A DNA stretch of 64,000 nucleotides from Opitutales bacterium (GTDB lineage Bacteria; Verrucomicrobiota; Verrucomicrobiia; Opitutales; Intestinicryptomonadaceae): contig SUVP01000003.1 in assembly GCA_015061945.1 (NCBI GenBank), forward strand, positions 62,001-126,000. Reading direction: 5' to 3'. Shown here piece by piece: positions 51,266 to 60,116 of the stretch. Each line of letters starts with the position of its first letter. Positions within the stretch are counted from its first letter, which is position 1. The notes under the pieces were generated by a model that saw nothing but the letters and a program-made list of their open reading frames with translations, ran no database searches and was not told the origin of the DNA. The position numbers were made by a program, and so were the translations under genes.

Positions 51266-52201
51266 TTATTTTCTTTTTCTGTAAATCGAAACAGCCAATG
51301 CCAATGCTCCGAAAATTACAGCAAATTCTGCTGGTTCTGGAACTGCTGGTGCTACTGCAGAAAGGTAGTAATAACCTTCTACAACTTGGTCGCTCCAGAA
51401 AAGGTCTTTCAACAAATTACCATCAGAACCTTTTATGTTGAGAGTCTGTGTTGATTCACCCTTTTTAATTACAATCATTCCATCTTGGTATTCTGAAGCA
51501 ATTATATCTTTATTAAAGAGCAGGGCACCATTTTCGAGCGAATTCAAGAATTTTATATTTGAAGAATTACCTGATGAAATTTGAAGAATCGATTCAATAT
51601 ACAAATTAGCATTATTTGTGATATTGAGTTGAAGTGTAGCTCCTGATCTTAAGTCTATTTTCAGTGCTTGGTCAGCTGACATATTGATTGTCATCGTTGT
51701 AACGAGTGTCACAGCGAAAAGCTTATTTATATCACTTTCTCTGATTGCATAGTCTTTATCGAGTGTGAGAGATACTGCATGATTTTGTGATGTAACTCTT
51801 CCCGTGTAAATATATCCGCCAGCATTTTCTTCAATCGAGATATTCAATGGACCTTTAAAAGAATTTAAGGCAGTATGTACTGTAAATGAACCTGTACTGC
51901 CATTCAACAAGTTTATATTAGCAGAAGAGCCCGGTTCTGCTATAATCGAATAACGCGATGATGTTCCCATCGCACTATTTTTAATAGTAGAAATGGAAGT
52001 AGCATCTGTGAAATTTATCGTTCCACCGAGAGTGATTGTATTAAATGTATTGCTTCCACCATTTGTGGTTACGAGTTCAGTTGCAGAACCTGTTCCGGAA
52101 ATTAGGGTTCCGTCCGAGAATCCATTATCTGAAAGTGTGAACGATGCATTTGCAACGCCAGCGACAAAGAATGGCAATAGAATTGATGCTATTTTTTTCA
52201 T
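51266..52201 (-). CDS. PEP-CTERM sorting-signal protein
   Basis: 311-aa secreted protein. N-terminal signal peptide MKKIASILLPFFVAGVANA; a Ser/Thr/Asn-rich body of repeated short beta strands; and a C-terminal PEP-CTERM signal: VPEP at about 287-290, hydrophobic helix AVIFGALALAVSIY, then RKRK. Such proteins are processed by exosortase (candidate at 21054-21896) and usually become surface or matrix components. Single-gene unit with its own promoter and terminator. Precise role unknown. Confidence 0.9.
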   Translation of the reverse strand: MKKIASILLPFFVAGVANASFTLSDNGFSDGTLISGTGSATELVTTNGGSNTFNTITLGGTINFTDATSISTIKNSAMGTSSRYSIIAEPGSSANINLLNGSTGSFTVHTALNSFKGPLNISIEENAGGYIYTGRVTSQNHAVSLTLDKDYAIRESDINKLFAVTLVTTMTINMSADQALKIDLRSGATLQLNITNNANLYIESILQISSGNSSNIKFLNSLENGALLFNKDIIASEYQDGMIVIKKGESTQTLNIKGSDGNLLKDLFWSDQVVEGYYYLSAVAPAVPEPAEFAVIFGALALAVSIYRKRK

Positions 52202-52246
52202 AGTATGTTAAATACTTTTTGGGGTTTTATATAAATATCTTAAATA

Positions 52247-52274
52247 CTAATAAAATAAGGGTGATAAAAGTCAA
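52247..52274 (-). promoter_or_regulatory. Probable promoter of the PEP-CTERM gene
   Basis: Minus strand TTGACT (52274-52269), 16-nt spacer, TATTAG (52252-52247). The -35 context AATACTTGACTT is the same as that upstream of mraZ. The start site would be about 38 nt before the ATG. Confidence 0.5.
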
Positions 52275-52344
52275 GTATTTTTGTATTAAAAAAATCGGAA
52301 AAATATGCTTAATTTTGAGGGAATATTTTTGTTTTTTACGAAAA

Positions 52345-53595
52345 TTATCGGGCGATGGGGATGTCGTTCCAATCGGTCGTGTAGTTGGGCGATGCCATAT
52401 TGCGTTTAGGAAGCCATTTTTTTTCGAGACCTTCCGACAATGGAATCAAAGCACGCTTGCCGAACTTTGCGTTTATTTTGTCGACAGCTTCAAAGAGCTT
52501 ACTATTTGTTGCGGTCTGTTTTGGTGCAAATAAGTCGAGCTGAACAGCTTGATTGCCCAAGCCCCAAAAAACTATTCCCGATTTTTTATAACGTCGACCT
52601 CTTCGGAAAAGTCGGGGTAAATGTGGTTTTACGGAATTGAGCATATCGATAGTGTCGTCAGTTGCGACTGGGAACGATACCGACACTTCATCCATACCGC
52701 CGTCTAATCGATATGGTTTGTACTCTGGATAATATATACTGTAAATGTTTACACCTGAAGCACGTTGACCTTCAGCACGGAGTTTTTCAGCGGCACGGGC
52801 AATAAAATACGATACCGATTGCGTGATGTCGTCGAAATCGACAACTGGTTCGCCATAACATCTCGAATAACTTATGCTTTGCGAGAGTGCGTTAATATCT
52901 TCTTCTTCGTAGCAAGGTATTCCACGCAACTCCATTGCGGTACGCACCATACCAATAGAGAACATATTGTGTAGCTTTTCGTCGCCATAGTTTGCCAGTT
53001 GCCATGCCGTGTAAATCGCATTTTTGCGAAGTTTTTGCGAGAGGTTTCTCCCCACACCCCAGACTTCTTCAACGGGAAGTTTATCGATAACCGACTTGAT
53101 GTCGTCGGGCATAACAAAAACCCCACTTGGCGATTTTTTGCCGATATGATTTGCAATTTTTGCCAAAGTTTTTGTCGGTGCAAAACCGACTCCACAAGGG
53201 ATACCAACCCATTTGAGAATCGTCTTTCGGATTTCTTTCCCAAAACTTTCCCAGTCGGCATTTTTGTCGAGAACAGGGTGGATGTAGGCTTCGTCAATCG
53301 AGTATTGTTCGATATCAGGTGCAAATTCTGCAAGTGTTTGCATAACTCTCCGTGATATATCAGCATACAACTCGTGATTGCCTGAACGCAAGATTAGTCC
53401 GAGTCGGGCGATGTCGGGCTTGAGTTGGAAATAGGGCGTTCCCATCGCTATTCCGAGAGCCTTAAACTCATTTGAACGTGAGACAACACAGCCGTCGTTG
53501 CTCGACATAACGGCAACAGGCTTGCCAACGAGCGTCCTATCAAAGATGCGTTCGCACGAGACAAAAAAGTTGTTGCCGTCTATAAGCCCAATCAT
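52345..53595 (-). CDS. umuC: Y-family DNA polymerase, UmuC type
   Basis: 416-aa translesion polymerase. Palm motifs: IGLIDGNNFFVSCERIF (first catalytic Asp) and IEQYSIDEAY (second acidic pair); GVGFAPTKTLAKIANHIGKK and GVGRNLSQKLRKN are the family fingers/HhH segments. The C-terminal region QRASGVNIYSIYYPEYKP is the little-finger domain. It lies 1 nt downstream of the umuD-like gene, as in umuDC operons. Confidence 0.95.
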   Translation of the reverse strand: MIGLIDGNNFFVSCERIFDRTLVGKPVAVMSSNDGCVVSRSNEFKALGIAMGTPYFQLKPDIARLGLILRSGNHELYADISRRVMQTLAEFAPDIEQYSIDEAYIHPVLDKNADWESFGKEIRKTILKWVGIPCGVGFAPTKTLAKIANHIGKKSPSGVFVMPDDIKSVIDKLPVEEVWGVGRNLSQKLRKNAIYTAWQLANYGDEKLHNMFSIGMVRTAMELRGIPCYEEEDINALSQSISYSRCYGEPVVDFDDITQSVSYFIARAAEKLRAEGQRASGVNIYSIYYPEYKPYRLDGGMDEVSVSFPVATDDTIDMLNSVKPHLPRLFRRGRRYKKSGIVFWGLGNQAVQLDLFAPKQTATNSKLFEAVDKINAKFGKRALIPLSEGLEKKWLPKRNMASPNYTTDWNDIPIAR

Positions 53596-53596
53596 A

Positions 53597-54001
53597 TTAC
53601 TTGCGGAATTGTTTAATTGTCGCAGTTACCACGCCAAAAATTTCTAACTGCATATCGTCTTTAAAACGTATTTCTTTGTACTTTTTGTTTGTTGGCACAA
53701 GTGCGATTCCGTCAGAATCTTTGCGAAAATATTTTACGGTAAATTCGTTTTGGATACACGCTATGACAATATCGTTATCGAGGGGATCGAGTGAGCGATC
53801 AACAACGAGAATATCGCCGGAATCTATACCAGCTTCAAGCATAGAATCGCCCATAGCACGAACGAAAAATGTAGCCGATGGTTTGCGTACAAGCAACTCA
53901 TTTAAATCGAGCGGTTGCGAGCCGTAATTGTCCGCAGGCGAGGGGAAACCAGCCATTACCACGTTTTCCATAAGTGGAGAATTCTGTTTTTGATTTTCCA
54001 T
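53597..54001 (-). CDS. umuD: UmuD-type self-cleaving S24 peptidase
   Basis: 134 aa. Cleavage site A17-G18 in VVMAGFPSPADN, catalytic S53 in GDSMLEAGIDSGD and K90 in NEFTVKYFRK. RecA-stimulated self-cleavage would activate the partner polymerase. It is shortest from ATG 54001; 13 more codons are open upstream. A TATAAT at 54022-54017 on the minus strand is a likely -10, giving a leader of only about 9 nt. I found no recognisable LexA box. Confidence 0.93.
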   Translation of the reverse strand: MENQKQNSPLMENVVMAGFPSPADNYGSQPLDLNELLVRKPSATFFVRAMGDSMLEAGIDSGDILVVDRSLDPLDNDIVIACIQNEFTVKYFRKDSDGIALVPTNKKYKEIRFKDDMQLEIFGVVTATIKQFRK

Positions 54002-54101
54002 ACTTCTAAAGTAAATATTATATGTAAAAAATAAAACCAAATATTTTAGCGAAATAAAAAAATGTTGTAATAGGCAAATGTGGTTGTAGGATTTTTGGCT
54101 T

Positions 54102-54932
54102 ATGAAGAAATATATATCGATTTTATCAACATTAATTTTAGCGGCGGTATCGTTTGGCGATATCGCAGTACACTCGCATAGAGGCGAAAAAAGTCTTGCT
54201 CCAGAAAATACGGTTGAAGCAATAAAACTCGCTTACGACTTGGGTTCGCTTATGATTGAGACCGATGTAAACATCACAAAAGAAGGTCATCTTGTTGTGA
54301 TGCACGGTGAGCGTGAACTCAAGAAATATTGGGGTATAGACAAAAATGTTGAAGATTTGACTCTTGAAGATTTGAAAAACTCAAAGCTCGCTTGCCCCGA
54401 AAAATTCGACCCAAAATACGCAAACGTAAAGATTCCAACTTTCGATGAAATTCTAAAAGTTATCCCCAAAGATAAACGTTTTGAACTCGAAATTAAAAAG
54501 TATGGCAAAGATTTTGCTCGCAAAGCAGTAGAGGCAATTAAGCGTGCTGGCTTGACCGAAAAAAACGTACTCGTAACGTGTTTCGACCCAACAGTAATCA
54601 AAGATTTTAAATCAAAATATCCGCAATTTAAAACGATGTACATTTGCTATATCAAAAAGACAAAAGGCAAATTGAGCAAAACGGCAGAAGACATTATAAT
54701 AACCGCAAAGGACGCTGGTGCAAGCGAAGTAGCTATCGGTGGATATCGCAATATTAATAGAGAATTTATCAAGAAGATTCAAGACGCTGGTTTCCAAGTC
54801 GGCGTATGGCAAGTAGAAAATCTCGACGATTTAGACTTCGCATATCAATTAGGTGCAAATCGTGTATGCAGTAATTATGCTTATCAGTTGCGTGAAGCAT
54901 ACAAACGTATGCAAACATTGAAATTTAAATAA
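54102..54932 (+). CDS. Exported glycerophosphodiester phosphodiesterase
   Basis: 276-aa TIM-barrel GDPD with a signal peptide (MKKYISILSTLILAAVSFG). Catalytic region HSHRGEKSLAPENTVEAIKLAYDLG, then IETDVNITKEGHLVVMHGE with the metal ligands, FELEIKK and the C-terminal GFQVGVWQVENLDDL. It releases glycerol-3-phosphate and an alcohol from deacylated phospholipids, probably in the periplasm. It starts divergently from umuDC. Confidence 0.93.
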   Translation: MKKYISILSTLILAAVSFGDIAVHSHRGEKSLAPENTVEAIKLAYDLGSLMIETDVNITKEGHLVVMHGERELKKYWGIDKNVEDLTLEDLKNSKLACPEKFDPKYANVKIPTFDEILKVIPKDKRFELEIKKYGKDFARKAVEAIKRAGLTEKNVLVTCFDPTVIKDFKSKYPQFKTMYICYIKKTKGKLSKTAEDIIITAKDAGASEVAIGGYRNINREFIKKIQDAGFQVGVWQVENLDDLDFAYQLGANRVCSNYAYQLREAYKRMQTLKFK

Positions 54933-54954
54933 TTCTATTGCAAAATAATCAGCG

Positions 54955-54992
54955 AAAACGTCGATATAATTGTGTATATCGGCGTTTTTTTG
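54955..54992 (+). terminator. Terminator of the GDPD gene
   Basis: AAAACGTCGATATA (54955-54968) pairs with TATATCGGCGTTTT (54975-54988), one G-U, loop ATTGTG, continuing into T's. Confidence 0.85.
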
Positions 54993-55088
54993 TATTTAAA
55001 GATTGCTTTTCTTTGAATATAGTCTAATCGGTTTTTATTAGAAAGTAGTATGTCTAAAAAGTTGAATTCATTTAGATAATCATTAACT

Positions 55089-56747
55089 ATGGATTGGTTG
55101 ACAAATTTGTTTTTTGGGAATTCGGTTGCACAATGTGTTGTCGTGCTTTCGATTGTAATAGCAATCGGAATTTTGTTAGGAAAAATCAAGGTTTGTGGAC
55201 TTTCACTCGGCGTAACTTGGGTGTTGTTTGTGGGTATCGCTTTCGGGCATTTTCAAATGAATGTCGATGCCGATATTTTGCATTTTGTACGCGAGTTTGG
55301 ATTGATTCTTTTTGTCTATTCTATCGGATTACAAGTTGGACCAGGCTTTTTCTCATCATTCAAAAAGGCTGGTATAAAACTGAATGCGATTGCGGTAAGC
55401 TCGATTTTTACGAGTGTTTGCGTGGCTCTACTGCTCGCTTATATTTTTAAAGTCCCGATGCCAACTATGGTCGGGATTATGTCGGGAGCAGTAACAAATA
55501 CCCCTGGTTTAGGTGCGGCTACGCAAACATACATTGATATTACAGGCAAGAGCGATCCGTCTATTTCGCTCGGCTACGCTGTCGCATATCCACTCGGCGT
55601 GATAGGCGTGATTCTTTCGATGATAATCATAAAATCGATATTCAGAATTTCTACAAAAAAGGAACTCGATAAACTCGCAAAATCGGCAGAAGAGCAAGGT
55701 GGAGCTCACCGCATTTCAATTTCAGTTGAAAACCCTTCTATTGCGGGAAAGAAAATTGAAGAAGTTGTAGCGTTGGCAAACCGACATTTTGTAATATCGA
55801 GAGTTTGCCGAAAAAATGGTGTGATAGAAATTGCATCTCCAGAGACAATTTTGAGCGTTGGCGATAAAATTCTTGTCGTGTGCGATACATCGGATATGGA
55901 GTTTATCATTTCGTATCTGGGCGTAAAAATCGATATGGAATGGCAGAAGCTTGATACAGGGCTTGAAGCACGTCGCATTCTTATAACAAACCACCAAGTG
56001 AACGGAAAAAGTCTCGGTAAACTCGGGCTTTTTGGCGGTTTTTCGTTCAATATTACTCGAGTAAATCGTGCAGGTATCGACCTTGTTGCTCACTCCGATT
56101 TACACTTGCAAGTTGGCGATAGAGTAACTGTTGTCGGAGCGTCGAGTGCGATTGCAAATGTCGAAAAGGTGTTGGGTAATTCTATGTTGAAGTTGCGTCA
56201 ACCTAATCTTGTGCCGATATTTCTCGGGATATTTCTTGGTGTCGTGTTGGGTTCTGTACCGATTTTCTTGCCGATGATTCCGCAACCAGTTAAACTCGGT
56301 TTGGCTGGCGGACCTCTCGTTGTGGCAATTCTTTTGAGCCGATTTGGTACTAATTTCAAAATGGTTACATACACGACAGTTAGTGCCAGTTTGATGCTTC
56401 GTGAAATTGGTATAGCCTTATTCCTTGCATGCGTTGGGATTTCTGCTGGTGGCGATTTTGTATCTACAATCGTACAAGGCGGTGGATATAAATGGATTGC
56501 TTACGGCTTTGCTATCACAGTTATTCCAACTTTGCTTGTGGGAATTTTAGCAAGGGCGTTTTTGAAAGTAGATTATTTCAGATTGATAGGTGTTCTCGCT
56601 GGAAGTTCTACTAATCCTCCAGCACTTGCATATTCAAATGCACTCAGTGGGAACGATACTCCAGCGGTTGCATACGCAACTGTTTATCCTCTTTCGATGT
56701 TTATGCGAGTGATATTTGCACAACTTTTGATAATTTTGTTTGTGTAG
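55089..56747 (+). CDS. AspT/YidE/YbjL-type transporter
   Basis: 552-aa membrane protein with the duplicated AspT-fold: N-terminal five or so helices (GLILFVYSIGLQVGPGFFSSFKKAGIKLN), two central cytoplasmic RCK_C/TrkA-C-like domains (about 200-375; RVCRKNGVIEIASPETILSVGDKILVV and VNRAGIDLVAHSDLHLQVGDRVTVV), then the C-terminal helices with LFLACVGISAGGDF and GVLAGSSTNPPALAYSN. Members exchange dicarboxylates or amino acids; the substrate here cannot be read. Single gene, converging with mntP after 4 nt. Confidence 0.88.
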   Translation: MDWLTNLFFGNSVAQCVVVLSIVIAIGILLGKIKVCGLSLGVTWVLFVGIAFGHFQMNVDADILHFVREFGLILFVYSIGLQVGPGFFSSFKKAGIKLNAIAVSSIFTSVCVALLLAYIFKVPMPTMVGIMSGAVTNTPGLGAATQTYIDITGKSDPSISLGYAVAYPLGVIGVILSMIIIKSIFRISTKKELDKLAKSAEEQGGAHRISISVENPSIAGKKIEEVVALANRHFVISRVCRKNGVIEIASPETILSVGDKILVVCDTSDMEFIISYLGVKIDMEWQKLDTGLEARRILITNHQVNGKSLGKLGLFGGFSFNITRVNRAGIDLVAHSDLHLQVGDRVTVVGASSAIANVEKVLGNSMLKLRQPNLVPIFLGIFLGVVLGSVPIFLPMIPQPVKLGLAGGPLVVAILLSRFGTNFKMVTYTTVSASLMLREIGIALFLACVGISAGGDFVSTIVQGGGYKWIAYGFAITVIPTLLVGILARAFLKVDYFRLIGVLAGSSTNPPALAYSNALSGNDTPAVAYATVYPLSMFMRVIFAQLLIILFV

Positions 56748-56751
56748 AAAA

Positions 56752-57318
56752 TTATCCTTCAATTAGAATTTTTATCCCGATTGCTATGAGGATAATTCCG
56801 CCCAAAAAAGTGAATTTGCTATCATGGCAACATCCAATTTTATTGCCGAATTTTACGCCAAATATGCAGAATAAAAAGGTGATAATACCGATGTATATCG
56901 ACGGATAAAAAATCGGGTAATTTAAACATTTGAACGATATCCCGACTGCGAGTGCATCTATACTTGTGGCGATTGAAAGAATCGCGAGTGTTTTTAAGCA
57001 AAGTGGGTTTGCAAAGGTCTGCTTTTGGCATGAGCAATCGCCCCTATTTTTGTAGGCGTCGTAGAGCATTTTCGAGCCGATTACAAGTAAGATGAAAAAG
57101 GCGACCCAATGGTCAAAATTTTTTACAACATCATAGCCTAAAGCACTCAAATTCCAGCCTAAAATAGGCATCACAGCTTGAAATAATCCGAACGAAAACG
57201 CTATCGCAAGTGCATTTTTTGTCGGTATTTTTTCTGCAGATATTCCACATGCGATTGACACCGCAAAGGCGTCCATAGAGAGTGCAACCGCAATAAATGT
57301 CAATTCTGCAAGATTCAT
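56752..57318 (-). CDS. mntP: Manganese efflux pump MntP
   Basis: 188-aa six-helix membrane protein exporting Mn2+. Both half-repeats carry the DxxxxS/G-type motif: ALSMDAFAVSIACG in helix 1 and ATSIDALAVGISF in helix 4. ATG 57318 aligns with the E. coli start (MNITATVLLAFGMSMDAF); an ATG 9 nt upstream is also in frame. The central loop is Cys-rich (GDCSCQKQ). I see no yybP-ykoY Mn riboswitch in the short upstream region. Confidence 0.93.
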   Translation of the reverse strand: MNLAELTFIAVALSMDAFAVSIACGISAEKIPTKNALAIAFSFGLFQAVMPILGWNLSALGYDVVKNFDHWVAFFILLVIGSKMLYDAYKNRGDCSCQKQTFANPLCLKTLAILSIATSIDALAVGISFKCLNYPIFYPSIYIGIITFLFCIFGVKFGNKIGCCHDSKFTFLGGIILIAIGIKILIEG

Positions 57319-57410
57319 ATTTTTCAATAGTGTATTTATTCAAAGCTACAAACAAGAAAATTTTTCAAAAATGGTTGAAAATTTTTAGAAATTTTGCAGT
57401 GATTGTCCTT

Positions 57411-58328
57411 ATGGAAATTTTAGAAATAAACGGAAATAAACTTTATAAATTTAATGTAGGGGCATCGTCGTATTTAATGGATCCATTCCATGGTGCACGT
57501 TTGATAAATTGGAATATTATGATGGCAGACGGAACAATCCGAGATGTCATTTATTGGCCAGAAAATGAACGTATATCTGGTGCAGGTTTGCCGACTGTCT
57601 TGGGCGGGATGTTTATTATGTTCCCATTTTGCGGAAACTCTTTCATCGACGGGAAAGCTGGTTTTTGGAAAACTCCATATGACGAAAAAATCAGAGCAAT
57701 TCCACAACACGGCTTTGCGTTGGCAGGCGATTTTGAAGAAGTATTTTGTTCTGATACCGATATCCGTTTGCGATACATTCCTTCAGAAGAAGCAAAAGAA
57801 GGGTATCCTTTTAAATACGAATTTGAAGTGTTTTACAAATTCAACGAATTGTCTTTTTCGTGCGAATTGATTTTGCATAACGACGATTCTGTGAAAATTC
57901 CATGGGGTGCTGGCGTGCATCCATTTTTTACAATCCCGTGGTCGAGCAATACAACTCGCAAAGATTATCGTATAATTCACGACGCTAAAAAGGGATATTA
58001 TATTCAAAAAGACGGCTCGTTCGTTTCTGCTGATATCTCGAAAAATTGCTTTGATGACGCTGAAATGGTGAATCGTTTGCATGGGTCGCTCAAGACAGGT
58101 GTAATCACATTTGGCAACAAGAGTGGCGAAGAAGATATCACCATAAAAATCAATGGCGGAGGAACTCCAGAAGCTGGTACAACTTTGGTAACTTGGACAA
58201 AATCGGAACAAGAACCATACTATTGTGTCGAGCCGTGGATGTCTATGCCAAACTCGGCATCAAACCCAATCCATTACGTTGCTCCGAATGCGACAAAATC
58301 GTTCAGTGTGGATATTTGTTTGTACTAA
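57411..58328 (+). CDS. Aldose 1-epimerase family protein
   Basis: 305-aa GalM/YeaD-like beta-sandwich enzyme interconverting sugar anomers. Family features: FHGARLINWNIMMADG, IPQHGFALAGDFEEV with the catalytic His, GAGVHPFFTIPW with the second His, and a C-terminal EPWMSMPNS with the catalytic-type Glu. The open frame extends upstream into mntP, but ATG 57411 gives the domain start. It is 3 nt from dtd, so the two probably form one unit. Substrate sugar unknown. Confidence 0.85.
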   Translation: MEILEINGNKLYKFNVGASSYLMDPFHGARLINWNIMMADGTIRDVIYWPENERISGAGLPTVLGGMFIMFPFCGNSFIDGKAGFWKTPYDEKIRAIPQHGFALAGDFEEVFCSDTDIRLRYIPSEEAKEGYPFKYEFEVFYKFNELSFSCELILHNDDSVKIPWGAGVHPFFTIPWSSNTTRKDYRIIHDAKKGYYIQKDGSFVSADISKNCFDDAEMVNRLHGSLKTGVITFGNKSGEEDITIKINGGGTPEAGTTLVTWTKSEQEPYYCVEPWMSMPNSASNPIHYVAPNATKSFSVDICLY

Positions 58329-58331
58329 TCT

Positions 58332-58796
58332 ATGCGTTCGGTTTTTCAAAGGGTAAAAAGTGCATCGGTCGATATTCTCGATGGCGAAAAATATCGCAGT
58401 GGGGAAATCGGCAAAGGTGCAATGATTCTTGTGGCGGTGGAAAATGGCGATACTGAAGACGACGCAAAATGGCTCGCAAATAAAATGGCGGGGATGCGTG
58501 TTTACGAAGACGCCGATGGCAAAATGAATCTCTCGCTAAAAGAGGTCGGGGGCGATGCGTTGGTCGTTAGCCAATTTACGCTTTTCGGCAATATGCGAAA
58601 GGGTATGCGTCCGTCGTTTAATCGTTCAGCTCATCCAGATGTTTCGATTCCTCTTTACGAAAAATTTTTGGAATATCTCGAACTTGAACTTGGGAAAAAA
58701 GTTGAACGAGGTGTCTTTGGAGCGTCGATGGATGTATCGCTTGTTAACGACGGTCCCGTCACAATAATTACCGATTCACGATATCGTGAAATATAA
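58332..58796 (+). CDS. dtd: D-aminoacyl-tRNA deacylase
   Basis: 154-aa homodimeric enzyme that hydrolyses D-aminoacyl-tRNAs. Diagnostic: MRSVFQRVKSASVDI start, VVSQFTLFGNMRKGMRPSF (SQFTLxG) and the C-terminal VNDGPVTIITDS (NxGPVT) that forms the chirality-checking site. Length is normal. A terminator follows directly. Confidence 0.97.
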   Translation: MRSVFQRVKSASVDILDGEKYRSGEIGKGAMILVAVENGDTEDDAKWLANKMAGMRVYEDADGKMNLSLKEVGGDALVVSQFTLFGNMRKGMRPSFNRSAHPDVSIPLYEKFLEYLELELGKKVERGVFGASMDVSLVNDGPVTIITDSRYREI

Positions 58797-58800
58797 CTTT

Positions 58801-58836
58801 AAAAAAATGTCCCGATACTCACGGGACATTTTTTTT
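58801..58836. terminator. Bidirectional terminator between dtd and the SET gene
   Basis: ATGTCCCG (58807-58814) pairs with CGGGACAT (58822-58829), loop ATACTCA, flanked by seven A and seven T. Confidence 0.92.
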
Positions 58837-59332
58837 AATCTTTGCGAAGATGTTTTGGTTTCTTCCACTTCAAAAGTTTTTTCAACTTTAACCTGTCTTC
58901 GACTGCGACGATGTAGCCGACACATTCAGGGAATCCACACTTGCAGGGGTGGTCGAGAAAATGCTCGAGAGCGTAGCCATAGTTGTACAAAAGCTCTTCA
59001 CCTTTTTTTATATCACGTGTTGCATAAATCCAAATTGTGCCGTCTTCATTGACTGCTTCGCAATTTGTGCGACACGCATGGTTGATAAATCGAGCATCGT
59101 TATATTCAAAGTTTCCGTCGATATCATATTTATCGTCGAGCTCAAAAATATACACCGAACCACCGCCAGTTTCTTTGGCTTTTTCTTCGTTTGCCAAACC
59201 ACGTCGGTTAGATTCTTCCTTGTCGATTTTTTCGCCCAAGTACTCTATTATACGCTCGCCAGCTTTGATATCGCAAATGGCAAATACGCCATTGCCATGA
59301 ATTGACGATTTGCGGACTTCGTGCTTTTTCAT
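58835..59332 (-). CDS. SET-domain protein (lysine methyltransferase-like)
   Basis: 165-aa compact SET domain with post-SET: SSIHGNGVFAICDIKAGERIIEYLGE (SET-N), DARFINHACRTNCEAV (SAM and substrate site), TRDIKKGEELLYNYGY (catalytic Tyr) and the zinc-binding post-SET HPCKCGFPECVGYI. This architecture is common in eukaryotic histone methyltransferases and found sporadically in bacteria, including PVC members and chlamydiae. The target is unknown, perhaps a DNA-binding protein. It starts 1 nt after panB in an apparent operon. Confidence 0.9.
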   Translation of the reverse strand: MKKHEVRKSSIHGNGVFAICDIKAGERIIEYLGEKIDKEESNRRGLANEEKAKETGGGSVYIFELDDKYDIDGNFEYNDARFINHACRTNCEAVNEDGTIWIYATRDIKKGEELLYNYGYALEHFLDHPCKCGFPECVGYIVAVEDRLKLKKLLKWKKPKHLRKD

Positions 59333-59333
59333 C

Positions 59334-60110
59334 TTACTTTGCAGGGAATTGTCCGTTGCGAACTTCTGTCACATATTGCGAGTATGCGTCGACAATCTCT
59401 TTGCCAATTTTTGCATACTGCTTCACAAACGATGGCGGATTTTCTGTAAGCCCCAAAATATCGGCACAGACGAGGACTTGTCCGTCGCAACCGCTTCCTG
59501 AACCAATACCAATCGTTGGAACATTTAATAATTTTGTGATTTCCGATGCACAATCGGCGTCGGTCATTTCCATAAGAACAGTAAATACACCAGCTTGTTC
59601 GAGTGCTTTAGCGTCGTCGATAATGCGTTTTTTCTCATCTTCCGACTTGCCGAATTTTCTGTATCCACCGAGCTTCAAGACTTGTTGTGGCTCAAGTCCG
59701 ATATGTCCCATTACTGCAATTCCGGCACGAGTGAGTTTTGCAATTTTATCTGCAATTTCAACACCACCTTCTATTTTAATAGCATCGGCACCGCCTTCTT
59801 GAACGAGGCGTTTGCAAGTGTCGAGCAGCTTATCGAAAGAGTAGTGTGCACATGCGAATGGGAGGTCCGCAAGAATCAACGCATTTGGTTTTGCTCGAGC
59901 CACTGCCGAAGTGTGATGTACCATCATATCGATAGTAACAGGTATGGTTGAATCGTAGCCGAGAACAGTGTTGCCAACTGAGTCGCCAACAAGGATAATA
60001 TCGACATCAGCAGAATCGGCGAGCTTTGCAAACATTGCGTCGTAAGCGGTAATCATTGCGATTTTTTCGACGCCTTTTTTCTTCAAAATTGTTTTAGTAG
60101 TCTTTTTCAT
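59334..60110 (-). CDS. panB: 3-methyl-2-oxobutanoate hydroxymethyltransferase
   Basis: 258-aa TIM-barrel enzyme transferring a hydroxymethyl group from 5,10-methylene-THF to ketoisovalerate, first committed step of pantothenate/CoA synthesis. Marks: MITAYDAMFAKLADSADVDIILVGDSVGNTVLGYDST-type opening, DLPFACAHYS, IEGG, GHIGLEPQQ and IGIGSGSGCDGQVLVCADILGL. Length is normal. No other pantothenate genes are adjacent. Confidence 0.96.
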   Translation of the reverse strand: MKKTTKTILKKKGVEKIAMITAYDAMFAKLADSADVDIILVGDSVGNTVLGYDSTIPVTIDMMVHHTSAVARAKPNALILADLPFACAHYSFDKLLDTCKRLVQEGGADAIKIEGGVEIADKIAKLTRAGIAVMGHIGLEPQQVLKLGGYRKFGKSEDEKKRIIDDAKALEQAGVFTVLMEMTDADCASEITKLLNVPTIGIGSGSGCDGQVLVCADILGLTENPPSFVKQYAKIGKEIVDAYSQYVTEVRNGQFPAK

Positions 60111-60116
60111 ATCAAA

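Noticed and set aside
52345-54101. LexA/SOS box upstream of umuDC
   Set aside because: Neither CTGT-N8-ACAG nor GAAC-N4-GTTC patterns are present between 54002 and 54101; the lineage's box may differ.
56748-56751. Missing terminator between the converging transporter and mntP genes
   Set aside because: The gap is only 4 nt and no hairpin lies nearby, so nothing can be annotated; not evidence of anything unusual by itself.
57361-57382. Inverted repeat TTTTCAA/TTGAAAA upstream of the epimerase gene
   Set aside because: Seven A/T-dominated base pairs in an AT-rich spacer, with no repeat elsewhere, are expected by chance.
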